Assembly (NCBI RefSeq): GCF_007992495.1
Contig: NZ_BKAJ01000100.1
Location: 1-54,835, forward strand
Source: Reyranella soli
GTDB lineage: Bacteria > Pseudomonadota > Alphaproteobacteria > Reyranellales > Reyranellaceae
DNA: 54,835 nt
Direction: 5' to 3'
This document shows positions 1 to 7,321 of the stretch, piece after piece (position 1 is the first letter of the stretch; every line of letters starts with the position of its first letter). The position numbers and the translations under genes were made by a program. The notes beneath the pieces are model-generated. The model was not told where the DNA came from and searched no databases. It saw nothing but the letters and a program-made list of their open reading frames with translations.

Positions 1-13
1 CTGTGCAGAGCTA

Positions 14-1222
14 CTAGGCCGCCGCCGGGGCGGGCGTCACGCTGGCGTCGTTGATGGGGAAGTGCAGCAGGGCCGCCACCAGACCCGCGAGGGCCGTCGC
101 GATCCACAGCGGTGTGTACGAGCCGGTCAGGTCGTAGACCACGCCGCCAATTCCGGCGCCGAGGAACGACCCTATCTGGTGGCTGAGGAAGCAGATGCCG
201 AATAACGTGCCGAGATGCTCGGTGCCGAAGATCTTTGCGACCAGACCACTGGTGAGCGGCACAGTGCCGAGCCAGGTCAACCCCATGACGGCCGCGAAGC
301 CGAGCACCGAGGCATCCGTCTTCGGCAGGAAGAAGAACAGGATGATCGCCAGGCTGCGAACGAAGTAGAGCCATCCCAGGACGTACTGTTGGCGCACCCT
401 GCCGCCCAGCCAGCCACAAGTCCAGGTGCCGATCATGTTGAACAGGCCGATCAACGCCAGCGCCATCGCTCCCAGGCCTGCCGGCATGTTGCAAAGGACG
501 AGGTATCCCGGCAGATACGTCGCGATGAAGGCAAGCTGGAAGCCGCAGGTGAAGAAGCCGAGTGTGAGGAGAATATAGCCGCGGTGGCGGCAGGCGAGGG
601 CCAGGACGTCGCTGAGCGAGTAGGCGAATTGGGGTCGGCCGGTTGCAGCGGCGCCGCGGCGCCGGTCGAGCATGAGGCCCAGCGGCGACACAGCCACCAT
701 CAGAATGGCCAGCGCCAACAGCGCGACCGAGAGGCCGGAGGCTTCGCTCACGAGCTGTGCCGCGGGCACCAAGGCGAACTGGCCGAACGAGCCACCTGCG
801 CTCGCCATGCCCATCGCCATGCTGCGGCGCTCGGGTGTGGCGACCCGGCCGACCGAGGTGAGGACCACCGCGAATGTGGTGCAACTCACGCCAACACCGA
901 CGAGCAGGCCCATGCCGATCACCAGCAGGAAGCCCGTGGAGGCGTTCGCTGCCAGCGCCAGGCCGGCGGCGAAAGCCAACGCGCCGAAGCCGACGACGGG
1001 CGCCGCCCCGTAACGATCGGCAGCCGCACCGGCAAAGGGCTGCGCCAACCCCCAGACCAGATTGTGCAGAGCGATCGCCATGGCGATGGTGCTGAGCGAT
1101 ATTCCGCGCTCGAGAGCGATCGGATCGACGAACAGGCCGAACGTCTGGCGGATCCCCATGGCCGCACTGAGGATGAGGGCGCCGGCGACGATGACCGGCG
1201 CGGCTGTGTTTCTCGGATACAT
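14..1222 (-). CDS. MFS permease (OxlT/CynX-like)
   Basis: Inner-membrane transporter of the major facilitator superfamily, 402 aa, the usual length for a 12-helix member. The protein is almost entirely alternating hydrophobic segments with short charged loops. The loop after helix 2 reads AADRYG, a variant of MFS motif A, and helix 1 contains MGIRQTFGLFVDP, a form common in monocarboxylate/oxalate-type (OxlT) and CynX-like carriers. A central charged loop (DRRRGAAATGRPQ, near residue 190) separates the two six-helix halves. The start is ATG at 1222 with GGAGC about ten bases upstream. It is transcribed divergently from the ATC-hydrolase/GMC/DHA2 operon, so a shared regulatory region of about 130 bases (1223-1352) is likely. 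That region holds one weak inverted repeat, CGTCGC-N9-GCGACG (1245-1265). The substrate cannot be told from sequence; an organic anion is an inference. Confidence 0.88.
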   Translation of the reverse strand: MYPRNTAAPVIVAGALILSAAMGIRQTFGLFVDPIALERGISLSTIAMAIALHNLVWGLAQPFAGAAADRYGAAPVVGFGALAFAAGLALAANASTGFLLVIGMGLLVGVGVSCTTFAVVLTSVGRVATPERRSMAMGMASAGGSFGQFALVPAAQLVSEASGLSVALLALAILMVAVSPLGLMLDRRRGAAATGRPQFAYSLSDVLALACRHRGYILLTLGFFTCGFQLAFIATYLPGYLVLCNMPAGLGAMALALIGLFNMIGTWTCGWLGGRVRQQYVLGWLYFVRSLAIILFFFLPKTDASVLGFAAVMGLTWLGTVPLTSGLVAKIFGTEHLGTLFGICFLSHQIGSFLGAGIGGVVYDLTGSYTPLWIATALAGLVAALLHFPINDASVTPAPAAA

Positions 1223-1352
1223 CGACCGGCTGCTCCTTGGCTCGCGTCGCGGAAATCTGGCGACGGGTCACCTGTTGGGCAAAGGAGAAGGATTCGTCGA
1301 CGGGTGAATGATCCTGCTTTGAACGTATACTGCCTTGATTGGAGACTTGCCC

Positions 1353-1829
1353 ATGCCGGACGTTGCCAGACTTTCCCTGCTCGACGAGGTCAAGCTGCAG
1401 GCCGAGGTGATCCTACCGATCCTGCGCTCGCTGCGCGCCGAGGTCGGCAAGGACAAGGCCGACCGCATCGTGGGCGACGCGCTGCGCACCTGGGCGCGCG
1501 ATCTCTACCATCGCATCGGCGAGAGCAAGCCGGGTTCACCGCGCCAGAAATGGGACGCGGTGTGGGCCGAGGACATGCGGCCGCGCATCGGCGACGCCGT
1601 CGATCGCGACATGCTGAAGGACGACGGCGCGGTGCGCGAATACAACGTCACGCGCTGCCAGTACGCCGAGTTCTTCCGCGGTCTGGGAGAGCCCGAACTG
1701 GGCGGCATCCTGCTGTGCGATTCGGACTTCCACATCGCCGACGTCGCCGGGTCGAGCATCGAGTTCAAGCGCACCCAGACCATCATGCAGGGCGCCGCCT
1801 ACTGCGATTTCCGCTACCGCTTCAAATGA
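1353..1829 (+). CDS. L-2-amino-thiazoline-4-carboxylic acid hydrolase-like protein
   Basis: A 158-aa protein resembling the ATC hydrolase family. The named activity opens the thiazoline ring of L-2-aminothiazoline-4-carboxylate to N-carbamoyl-cysteine; many relatives have unknown substrates. Visible family features lie in the C-terminal half: YNVTRCQYAEFF, then LGEPELGGILLCDSDFHI, then IEFKRTQTIMQGAAYCDFRY, a spaced set of conserved Cys, Asp and Arg residues. The N-terminal half is helical and charged. I start at the ATG at 1353 (MPDVARLS) because GGAG lies about nine bases upstream; an in-frame TTG at 1335 is less likely. The stop overlaps the next start (ATGA at 1826-1829), so it is translationally coupled to the GMC oxidoreductase. 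It is probably the first gene of a three-gene operon. The family call is good; the true substrate is unknown. Confidence 0.78.
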   Translation: MPDVARLSLLDEVKLQAEVILPILRSLRAEVGKDKADRIVGDALRTWARDLYHRIGESKPGSPRQKWDAVWAEDMRPRIGDAVDRDMLKDDGAVREYNVTRCQYAEFFRGLGEPELGGILLCDSDFHIADVAGSSIEFKRTQTIMQGAAYCDFRYRFK

Positions 1830-3433
1830 CCAACGAGACTTTCGACTACATTGTCGTCGGCGCGGGCTCGGCCGGCGCTGCCGTGGCCAACCGGCTGTCG
1901 GCCGATCCGCGCAACCGCGTCCTGCTGCTCGAAGCGGGTCCGGCAAGCAATCCGTGGTCACGCATCCCGATCGGGTACGCCAAGCTCATAAACAACCCGG
2001 CGGCCAACTGGCTCTACAGCGCCGAGCCCGAGGCCAACACCAACGGTCGCCGCCTGGCGGTCCCGCGCGGAAAACTGCTGGGCGGCTCGAGTGCCATCAA
2101 CGGCCAGGCCTTCGTGCGCGGCCAGGCGCAGGATTTCGATTCCTGGGCGCAAATGGGCAACCGCGGCTGGAGCTACAGCGACGTGCTGCCGTTCTTCAAG
2201 AAGATGGAGAGCTACGAGGGTGGCGGCGACGATGCTTTCCGCGGCCGAGAGGGGCCGCTGCGCGTCACCGATCCCGACTGGCGCGATCCGCTGTTCTCGG
2301 CGCTGATCGAGGCGGCGGGACAGGTCGGCATCCGGCACAATCCTGACTACAACGGGGCGCAGCAGGACGGCATCGGCATGAGCCAGGCGACGATCGCCTC
2401 GCGCCAGCGCATGAGCACCGCGCGCTGCTATCTCGATCCCGTCCGCGGCCGGCCCAATCTGCGCATCGTGACCGACGCCCTGACCGAGGGGCTGGTGCTC
2501 GACGGCAAGCGCTGCGTCGGAGTCCGCTATTCCGTCGCAGGCTCGGCGCGGGAAGCCCGGGCGGCGCGCGAGGTCGTGGTCAGCGCCGGGTCGATCAACT
2601 CGCCTCAGCTCCTGGAGCTGTCGGGCATCGGCCAGCCCGACCGCCTGCGGGCGCTCGGCATTACCGTGCGCCATGCCCTGCCGGGCGTGGGCGAGAACCT
2701 GCGCGACCACTATGCGCCGCGCACCCGCTGGTCGATCGGCGCCAAGGGCTTCACCTTCAATCATCGCGGCCGTGGGCTCGGCATGGTCTATCAGGCGATG
2801 CGCTACGCCTTGTTCGGCGACGGTCTCCTGTCGATGGTCGCCGCGCCGATCCGCGCCTTCGTGCGCTCGCGCGAAGGTCTCGCCTCGCCGGACCTGCTGC
2901 TGGGCTGGGTGCCCATGCTGACCGAGCCGGGACCGAAGGGGCCGCGCATTGCGCGCCAGTCCGGCATGACCTGCTACGCCCATCCGATGCGACCCGAGAG
3001 CAGGGGCCACATCCACATCGTGTCGCCCGATCCGAAGAAGCAACCTGCCATCAACTTCAACTTCCTGTCGTCGCCCATCGATGCCGAACTCACGGTTCGC
3101 GCCGTGCGCATTGCCTGCTCGGTCATGCATGCACCGGCGCTCGCCCATCTGCAGATCAGCGAGATCGCGCCGGGCCCCGAGCGCAAGACCGACGACGAGA
3201 TCATCGCCTGGGTCAAGCAGGCCGCCGAGACGACCTATCATCCCGTCGGCACCTGCAAGATGGGCTCGGACGGAATGGCCGTCGTCGATGCCCGCCTGCG
3301 TGTGCACGGCATCGCGGGCCTGCGCGTCGCCGATGCCTCGATCATGCCGACGCTGACCTCGGGCAACACCAATGCGCCCTCGATCATGATCGGCGAGAAG
3401 GCCGCGGCGATGGTTTTGGAGGATGCTGCCTGA
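1826..3433 (+). CDS. GMC-family FAD oxidoreductase (choline dehydrogenase-like)
   Basis: A 535-aa flavoprotein of the glucose-methanol-choline family, which oxidises alcohols with FAD as cofactor. The FAD-binding Rossmann motif is at the extreme N-terminus (YIVVGAGSAGAAVANRL) and ends with the adenine-ribose acid of LLLEAG. The GMC signature GKLLGGSSAINGQ follows near residue 80, and a second signature, VSAGSINSPQLLELSGIG, is mid-protein. The C-terminal catalytic pair is visible: His in TTYHPVGTCKMG and Asn in SGNTNAPSIMIGEKAA. Length fits bacterial choline/alcohol dehydrogenases. The reading frame stays open far upstream on this strand, but the start is placed at the ATG at 1826 that overlaps the stop of the preceding gene; the upstream frame has no GMC homology. 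It overlaps the following permease by one base (TGATG at 3431-3435), which indicates strict operon organisation. The alcohol substrate is not predictable. Confidence 0.95.
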   Translation: MTNETFDYIVVGAGSAGAAVANRLSADPRNRVLLLEAGPASNPWSRIPIGYAKLINNPAANWLYSAEPEANTNGRRLAVPRGKLLGGSSAINGQAFVRGQAQDFDSWAQMGNRGWSYSDVLPFFKKMESYEGGGDDAFRGREGPLRVTDPDWRDPLFSALIEAAGQVGIRHNPDYNGAQQDGIGMSQATIASRQRMSTARCYLDPVRGRPNLRIVTDALTEGLVLDGKRCVGVRYSVAGSAREARAAREVVVSAGSINSPQLLELSGIGQPDRLRALGITVRHALPGVGENLRDHYAPRTRWSIGAKGFTFNHRGRGLGMVYQAMRYALFGDGLLSMVAAPIRAFVRSREGLASPDLLLGWVPMLTEPGPKGPRIARQSGMTCYAHPMRPESRGHIHIVSPDPKKQPAINFNFLSSPIDAELTVRAVRIACSVMHAPALAHLQISEIAPGPERKTDDEIIAWVKQAAETTYHPVGTCKMGSDGMAVVDARLRVHGIAGLRVADASIMPTLTSGNTNAPSIMIGEKAAAMVLEDAA

Positions 3434-4956
3434 TGGCCAGCGCAGAGCCCGGCCCGGCCTCGGTTGAGGCCTTGCGCAACGCCATGCTCAAAGGCCACGA
3501 GCCGCCGCCATTGCAGGCCGTCGCCCGGCTCGCCTGGTATCCCTGGGCTGTCGTCGGCACCGTGTGCATCGGCGCCTTCATGGGCCAGGTCGACGCCAGC
3601 CTGACGCAGATGCTGCTGCCCCGGCTCGAACGCGATTTCCATGCACCGCTCAGCACCGTGAGCTGGGTTGCGGTGGCCTACATCCTGACCATGGCGTCGT
3701 TCATGCCGATCTTCGGCCGGCTGGCCGACATGATCGGCCGCAAGCTGCTCTATACCGGCGCCTTCCTGCTGTTCGTCATCGGCTCCGGCTTGTGCGGTTT
3801 CGCGCCGGACCTGCCCACCCTGATCGCCTTCCGCATCGTGCAGGGCATCGGCGCCGCGCTGCTCACCGCCAACAGCATCGCCATCGTCGTCCTGGCCGCC
3901 GGTCCCGAGCACCGCGGCCGCGCGCTCGGGCTGCAGTCGGCGGCGCAGGCGATCGGGCTGGGCGTCGGTCCGGCGGTGGGCGGCCTGGTGCTCGACACGC
4001 TGGGCTGGCACTGGGCGTTCTGGATCAACGTCCCGTTCGGGCTTTTGGGCCTGCTGCTCGGTTGGTTCGTGCTGCCGCAGACCCGGCATCTGGCGGAAGC
4101 CGGACGCTTCGACTGGCATGGCGCCTTCCTGATCGCGCCGGCGCTCACGGCCGTCGTGGCGATCCTGAACGAAGGCCACACCTGGGGCGTGGCATCGCCC
4201 GCCTTCATCTCCTGCGTCGTGGCGGCAGTCGTTCTCCTGGCGCTGTTCGTCCGCGCCGAGCACCACGCCAAGACGCCCCTGATCGACTTCAAGCTGTTGC
4301 GCCAGCCGGCCTTCCTGACCGGCAACCTCGCGAACTTCCTGTCCTATGCCACGCTGTTCGGCGTGTTCTTCCTCATCCCCTTCGTGCTGGTGCGCATCTA
4401 CCAGGACTCCGAGCTCGTGGCGGGCCTGAGGCTCTCGATCGTGCCGGTGATGCTGGGCCTGCTGGCGCCGGTCGGCGGCATGCTCTTCGACCGCTTCGGC
4501 GGGCGCATCGTGACGGCGGCGGGCATGACGATCTGCGTCGCCGGCCTTGCGGTGCTCTACGTCTTCCTCGACGGCAAGGCGGCGAACATGCCGATGGTCA
4601 TGCTGGCGATGGCGATTTTCGGTGTAGGACAGGGGCTGTTCATCTCGCCCAACAGCAGCGCCATCATGGCGACGGCGCCCGAGGAGCTGACCGGCGAGGC
4701 CGGGAGCCTTTTAAACGTGGTGCGCTACCTCGGCATCAGCACCGGCATCGCGGGCGCCTCGACCGTGCTGGCGCTCGGCATCACCGACGCGCCCGGATCG
4801 AATGGCATCACGGTCGATGCCTCGGCCGCGACGCTCGTCTTCGCCAGCCGCGCGGTGATCTTGATGCTCGGCATCCTCGGCGTCCTCGCTGCCGCGCTGT
4901 CGTTGATGCGAACCGTGCCGCGCAAGGTGCGAGAGCCGCAGGCAGTCGAACTCTAG
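3433..4956 (+). CDS. DHA2-family drug/solute efflux MFS permease
   Basis: A 507-aa inner-membrane permease, the typical length of the 14-helix DHA2 (EmrB/QacA) branch. After a short cytoplasmic N-terminus (residues 1-35) the hydrophobic segments begin. Helix 1 and its loop show GAFMGQVDASLTQMLLPRLERDF, the DHA2 motif family with the Asp expected in DxTIVNVALP-type segments. The loop between helices 2 and 3 carries motif A (GRLADMIGRKLLY). FRIVQGIGAALLTANS matches the helix-4 region, and GPAVGGLVLDTLGWHWAFWINVPFG is antiporter motif C followed by the WxWxFxINxP signature. It is the third gene of the coupled trio and may export the product or a toxic relative of the substrate handled by the two enzymes; that link is inference from overlap only. 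It is followed by the largest gene-free stretch of the window. Confidence 0.92.
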   Translation: MASAEPGPASVEALRNAMLKGHEPPPLQAVARLAWYPWAVVGTVCIGAFMGQVDASLTQMLLPRLERDFHAPLSTVSWVAVAYILTMASFMPIFGRLADMIGRKLLYTGAFLLFVIGSGLCGFAPDLPTLIAFRIVQGIGAALLTANSIAIVVLAAGPEHRGRALGLQSAAQAIGLGVGPAVGGLVLDTLGWHWAFWINVPFGLLGLLLGWFVLPQTRHLAEAGRFDWHGAFLIAPALTAVVAILNEGHTWGVASPAFISCVVAAVVLLALFVRAEHHAKTPLIDFKLLRQPAFLTGNLANFLSYATLFGVFFLIPFVLVRIYQDSELVAGLRLSIVPVMLGLLAPVGGMLFDRFGGRIVTAAGMTICVAGLAVLYVFLDGKAANMPMVMLAMAIFGVGQGLFISPNSSAIMATAPEELTGEAGSLLNVVRYLGISTGIAGASTVLALGITDAPGSNGITVDASAATLVFASRAVILMLGILGVLAAALSLMRTVPRKVREPQAVEL

Positions 4957-4997
4957 CAGCTCGCGAAGGCGAACCGGGTAAATGCGTACTCAAGTTA

Positions 4998-5026
4998 TTG
5001 ACTAATATGCACCTAAGTTATATAAT
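4998..5026 (+). promoter_or_regulatory. Near-consensus sigma-70 promoter
   Basis: TTGACT (4998-5003) and TATAAT (5021-5026) are separated by exactly 17 bases: five of six matches at -35 and six of six at -10. It sits in a local AT-rich island that stands out sharply from the GC-rich surroundings. The heptamer AAGTTAT occurs twice, just before the -35 box and again overlapping the -10 box, which could be an operator. The expected transcription start is near 5033. No credible coding gene lies downstream on this strand before the oppositely oriented gene that ends at 5304, so the promoter appears to serve a non-coding transcript. Confidence 0.6.
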
Positions 5027-5032
5027 CGGCCT

Positions 5033-5268
5033 GCTGCATTGCTTGCCGTGTTGTCGCTCTTTGCATCGTTCATCCGAGACCAAAAGGCTGCAGATACCCT
5101 TGCACGGCCTGTCCGGCTGCCTGTCTCCGGACGGGCCTGGCTCGGAGTTCCGAGTCTTGCATTGAGGCCCAACCGATAGGGGGTTCGTTCTCGAAGGGGC
5201 TACCAGGCTCTCTGTCGGAAATACCGGAAATACCGATAAATCCATCGCGCCGCTGACGGCAATGCATG
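5033..5268 (+). ncRNA. Candidate structured non-coding RNA, family not recognised
   Basis: About 235 bases start at the predicted transcription start and contain several mutually compatible or competing stems. The two ends pair: TGCATT (5035-5040) and GCCGT (5045-5049) complement ACGGC-AATGCA (5256-5266), closing the whole region with an 11-bp helix interrupted by one bulge. Inside are an 11-bp hairpin (5106-5116 with 5127-5137), a CTCGGA/TCCGAG hairpin (5141-5154) nested in GGGCCT/AGGCCC (5133-5138 with 5165-5170), and CCGATAG/CTGTCGG (5173-5179 with 5212-5218) enclosing TTCG/CGAA. The first hairpin and the GGGCCT/AGGCCC stem share bases and exclude each other. I see none of the hallmark sequences of tmRNA, SRP RNA or RNase P RNA. 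A 6S-like RNA cannot be excluded. There is no clear terminator T-tract, so the 3' end is uncertain. A short minus-strand reading frame (5018-5245) has no recognisable features. Confidence 0.4.
5216..5242. repeat. Short tandem 9-mer repeat
   Basis: CGGAAATAC occurs twice in direct tandem (5216-5224 and 5225-5233), followed by a degenerate third copy (CGATAAATC). It lies inside the candidate RNA, just after the CCGATAG/CTGTCGG stem. It may be a single-stranded linker or a protein-binding site; it may also be chance. Confidence 0.45.
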
Positions 5269-5303
5269 CACGCCGCGGTCCGCTCTCGGGCGGCCGGCTC
5301 GGA

Positions 5304-6368
5304 TCAGTTCGTCATGATCCACGGGGCGCCCGAGGCGAGTGCGACGTCGCGCACCTTGGCGAGCAAGCCGGGTCCGACGGGAATGCCGGTCTTGAGGCGC
5401 TGGGCCGCGATGCGCCGTTCGGGCTCGCCTGCCACCATCACGGGGCGATCGGGATCAGCGGGCTTGGTGGCGCGCAGCGTGTCGCAGAAGGCGGCGACGT
5501 CGTCGCGGAATTCCTTCGGGTCGCGGAAGATGCCGGGATCGAGCGCCAGCATGAAGTGGCCGATGTCCTGCGTGCCGGGCTTCTTGGTGTGCATCGGGTC
5601 GGTGATCATGGTGGCGCCGCTCAGCGCCGACGACAGGATGTTCACCATCGATGACAGGCCGTAGCCCTTGTGGCTGCTGCCCTCAGGCGTGCCGCCGAGC
5701 GGCGTCATGAAGCCGCCCTTGCTCACCTCGCGCGGATCGGTGCTTGGCTTGCCCTCCGCAGTGACCAGCCAGCCGAGCGGCGTCGGCAGATTCTCGTTGG
5801 CCTTGTTGCGGATCTTTCCGGCGGCGACGGTGGTGGTCGCCATGTCGAGCAGGAAGGGCTCACCCGGCCGTCCCGGCGCGCCGAAGGCGATCGGGTCCGT
5901 GCCCAGCCTGGCCTGGGCGCCGAAGGTCGGCGCGACCTGGATGCCGCTCGCCGATGTGGCGACCATGCCGATCAGGCCGGCCTCGACCGCCATCAGCGCA
6001 TAGAAGCCGCAGGCGCCGAAATGCGCCGAGTTGCGCACCACGGCGACGCCGATGCCCGAGGTCTTGGCCTTGGCGATGGCAAGATCCATGGCGCGCCGCG
6101 CGTTAGCGTGGCCGAGGCCGCCCTGGCCGTCGACCAGCGCCGAGACCGGTGTTTCCCGTGAAACGACCGGCTCGACCTTCATGTCGATCTTTCCGCCGCG
6201 CCGCCGCTCGTCATAGACCGGCACCATGGAGATGCCGTGGGTGTCGATGCCGTGCAGGTCGGCCCAGCTCATGATCTCGGCCGTGCTGGCCGCGGCCGGT
6301 GGCGCCATGCCCCAGGCGCTGAGGATCAGTTCGAGCTGGCGGCGATGTGTTTCATACGAGGCGGGCAT
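5304..6368 (-). CDS. Ldh-family (malate/L-lactate/ureidoglycolate-type) NAD(P)H oxidoreductase
   Basis: A 354-aa soluble enzyme of the type-2 malate/L-lactate dehydrogenase family, which oxidises 2-hydroxy acids or reduces 2-oxo acids with a nicotinamide cofactor. This family has its own fold, unlike Rossmann lactate dehydrogenases. Visible family segments are the substrate-site motif ADLHGIDTHGIS near residue 45, VDGQGGLGHANARRAM, VVRNSAHFGACGFYA (the His of the SxHFG motif), GTDPIAFGAPG, LLDMATTTVAAGKI, and GSSHKGYGLSSMVNILSSALSGA. Length is normal. I choose the ATG at 6368 because GGAAG sits five bases upstream; a GTG at 6380 would add four residues but has no ribosome binding site. It is divergent from the HD-domain gene, with a perfect 14-base palindrome between them. 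The specific acid (lactate, malate, ureidoglycolate, 2,3-diketogulonate) cannot be told. Confidence 0.9.
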   Translation of the reverse strand: MPASYETHRRQLELILSAWGMAPPAAASTAEIMSWADLHGIDTHGISMVPVYDERRRGGKIDMKVEPVVSRETPVSALVDGQGGLGHANARRAMDLAIAKAKTSGIGVAVVRNSAHFGACGFYALMAVEAGLIGMVATSASGIQVAPTFGAQARLGTDPIAFGAPGRPGEPFLLDMATTTVAAGKIRNKANENLPTPLGWLVTAEGKPSTDPREVSKGGFMTPLGGTPEGSSHKGYGLSSMVNILSSALSGATMITDPMHTKKPGTQDIGHFMLALDPGIFRDPKEFRDDVAAFCDTLRATKPADPDRPVMVAGEPERRIAAQRLKTGIPVGPGLLAKVRDVALASGAPWIMTN

Positions 6369-6404
6369 GCGGTCTTCCACGGGCTATGCAGCGGGACGGG
6401 TACC

Positions 6405-6418
6405 CTAGCACGTGCTAG
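6405..6418. promoter_or_regulatory. Perfect 14-bp palindrome in a divergent promoter region
   Basis: CTAGCACGTGCTAG is self-complementary over all 14 bases with no spacer. It lies 36 bases upstream of the Ldh-type start (6368) and 29 bases upstream of the HD-domain start (6448). This is the expected place for a dimeric repressor or activator serving both genes. No regulator gene is adjacent, so the cognate protein would act from elsewhere. The core CACGTG and the flanking CTAG are both palindromes that occur by chance, so function is an inference from position. Confidence 0.45.
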
Positions 6419-6447
6419 CTTTGCCGAAACGCCGGAGGAGACGTGCC

Positions 6448-7209
6448 ATGAACGCAAGCATGAGTGCCGCGCAACGTGCAGACGCAATGGAAGCCGAGAT
6501 GGCGGCCGAGCTCGACTACATCGTCGTCAAGTCGCGCCTGCACATGATGGCCGAGGGCGACTTGAGCCCACCACCCAACGCCGGCGCCATGATCAGGGCC
6601 AATCCGAAGCTGCGCGTCCTGATGGGCGACGATCCGCGCCTGCCGGCGATGCCGGAGAAGCCGACCTTGATCGATTTCTTCAAGCTGCGCTTCGGCCCCT
6701 CGATGCATCTGCTGCAGAGCGCCCGCCATGCGGTGAAGGGCGGCCTGCCGGAGAAGATGGTGCTGGCCTGCCTGCTGCACGACATCGCCGGCGCGGGATT
6801 CATCCGCGGCGACCATGGCTACTGGGGCGCCCAGCTGGTCGAACCCTATGTCGACGAGGAAGTGACCTGGGCGATCCGTGCCCACCAGGTGCTGCGCTTC
6901 TATGCCGACGAATCGGTTGGCTACGAGTATCCGCAGTCGTACGTAACGCTGTTCGGCGCCGACTATCGTCCCGATCCCTACGTGGAGGAGGATTACAAGC
7001 GCATGCGGGACCACAAGTGGTACATGTCGGGCCGCATGATCACGGTGCACGACATCTACTCGTTCGATCCCAACGTGCATGTCGAGCTCGAGGAATTCAC
7101 CGACATCATCGGCCGCAACTTCCGCCAGCCCGAGCAGGGGCTGGGCTTCGACAACAGCCCCGTCGCGCACATGTGGCGCGCGATGATCAGGCCGGCGAAG
7201 TATCTGTAG
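6448..7209 (+). CDS. HD-domain protein, putative metal-dependent phosphohydrolase
   Basis: A 253-aa cytoplasmic protein with an HD-domain pattern. His87 (SMHLLQSARHA) is followed by the doublet His111-Asp112 in LACLLHDIAG, then His123 (RGDHGYWGAQLV) and His146 (IRAHQVLRFY), the order and spacing expected of metal ligands in HD hydrolases that dephosphorylate nucleotides or related small molecules. Residues 1-60 are a helical charged region with no recognised motif. A second His-Asp (VHDIYSFDP, 201-202) lies in the C-terminal third. The start is the ATG at 6448, preceded by a strong GGAGGAG. The gene ends 1 base before a cluster of hairpin repeats that separates it from the convergent nitrile hydratase operon. 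The substrate is unknown; the family itself is supported only by motif spacing. Confidence 0.72.
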   Translation: MNASMSAAQRADAMEAEMAAELDYIVVKSRLHMMAEGDLSPPPNAGAMIRANPKLRVLMGDDPRLPAMPEKPTLIDFFKLRFGPSMHLLQSARHAVKGGLPEKMVLACLLHDIAGAGFIRGDHGYWGAQLVEPYVDEEVTWAIRAHQVLRFYADESVGYEYPQSYVTLFGADYRPDPYVEEDYKRMRDHKWYMSGRMITVHDIYSFDPNVHVELEEFTDIIGRNFRQPEQGLGFDNSPVAHMWRAMIRPAKYL

Positions 7210-7210
7210 T

Positions 7211-7314
7211 CTTGCCGGACCGCGGGCCTTCACGCCCGCTCAGACTCTTCCGGACCGCGCGCATCCGGCGCGCTCATGATCATGAGCGGGCCTGGAGGCC
7301 CGCGGTCCGGCAAG
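7211..7314. repeat. Cluster A of the variable-stem hairpin repeat (three units)
   Basis: Three copies lie between convergent genes. Unit 1 (plus) has stem GCGGGC/GCCCGC (7222-7227 with 7234-7239). Unit 2 (plus) has GCGCGC/GCGCGC (7257-7262 with 7268-7273). Unit 3 (minus) has GCGGGCC/GGCCCGC with loop TCCA. Each unit has the conserved outer flank CTTGCCGGACC or CTTCCGGACC and the inner flank TCATGATC or TCA. Units 2 and 3 face each other through the palindrome TCATGATCATGA. The outer units (1 and 3) share almost the same stem while the inner one differs. It may end transcripts from both sides, but no T-tract follows. Confidence 0.85.
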
Positions 7315-7321
7315 AGATGCC

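Noticed and set aside
215..1825. Upstream extension of the GMC open frame on the plus strand
   Set aside because: The frame stays open only because of GC content. The FAD motif starts at 1826 and the region codes for an MFS permease on the other strand and the ATC-hydrolase-like gene in another frame.
5179..5206. tRNA-like T-arm (GGGGGTTCG followed by a stem and CTACCA)
   Set aside because: The loop sequence TTCGTTC does not fit the invariant T-loop and no acceptor, D- or anticodon arms can be drawn around it.
5018..5245. Minus-strand open frames of 65-75 residues within the candidate RNA region
   Set aside because: No Shine-Dalgarno, no signal peptide and no recognisable motif. The sequence is better explained by stem-loops, though a small peptide cannot be fully excluded.
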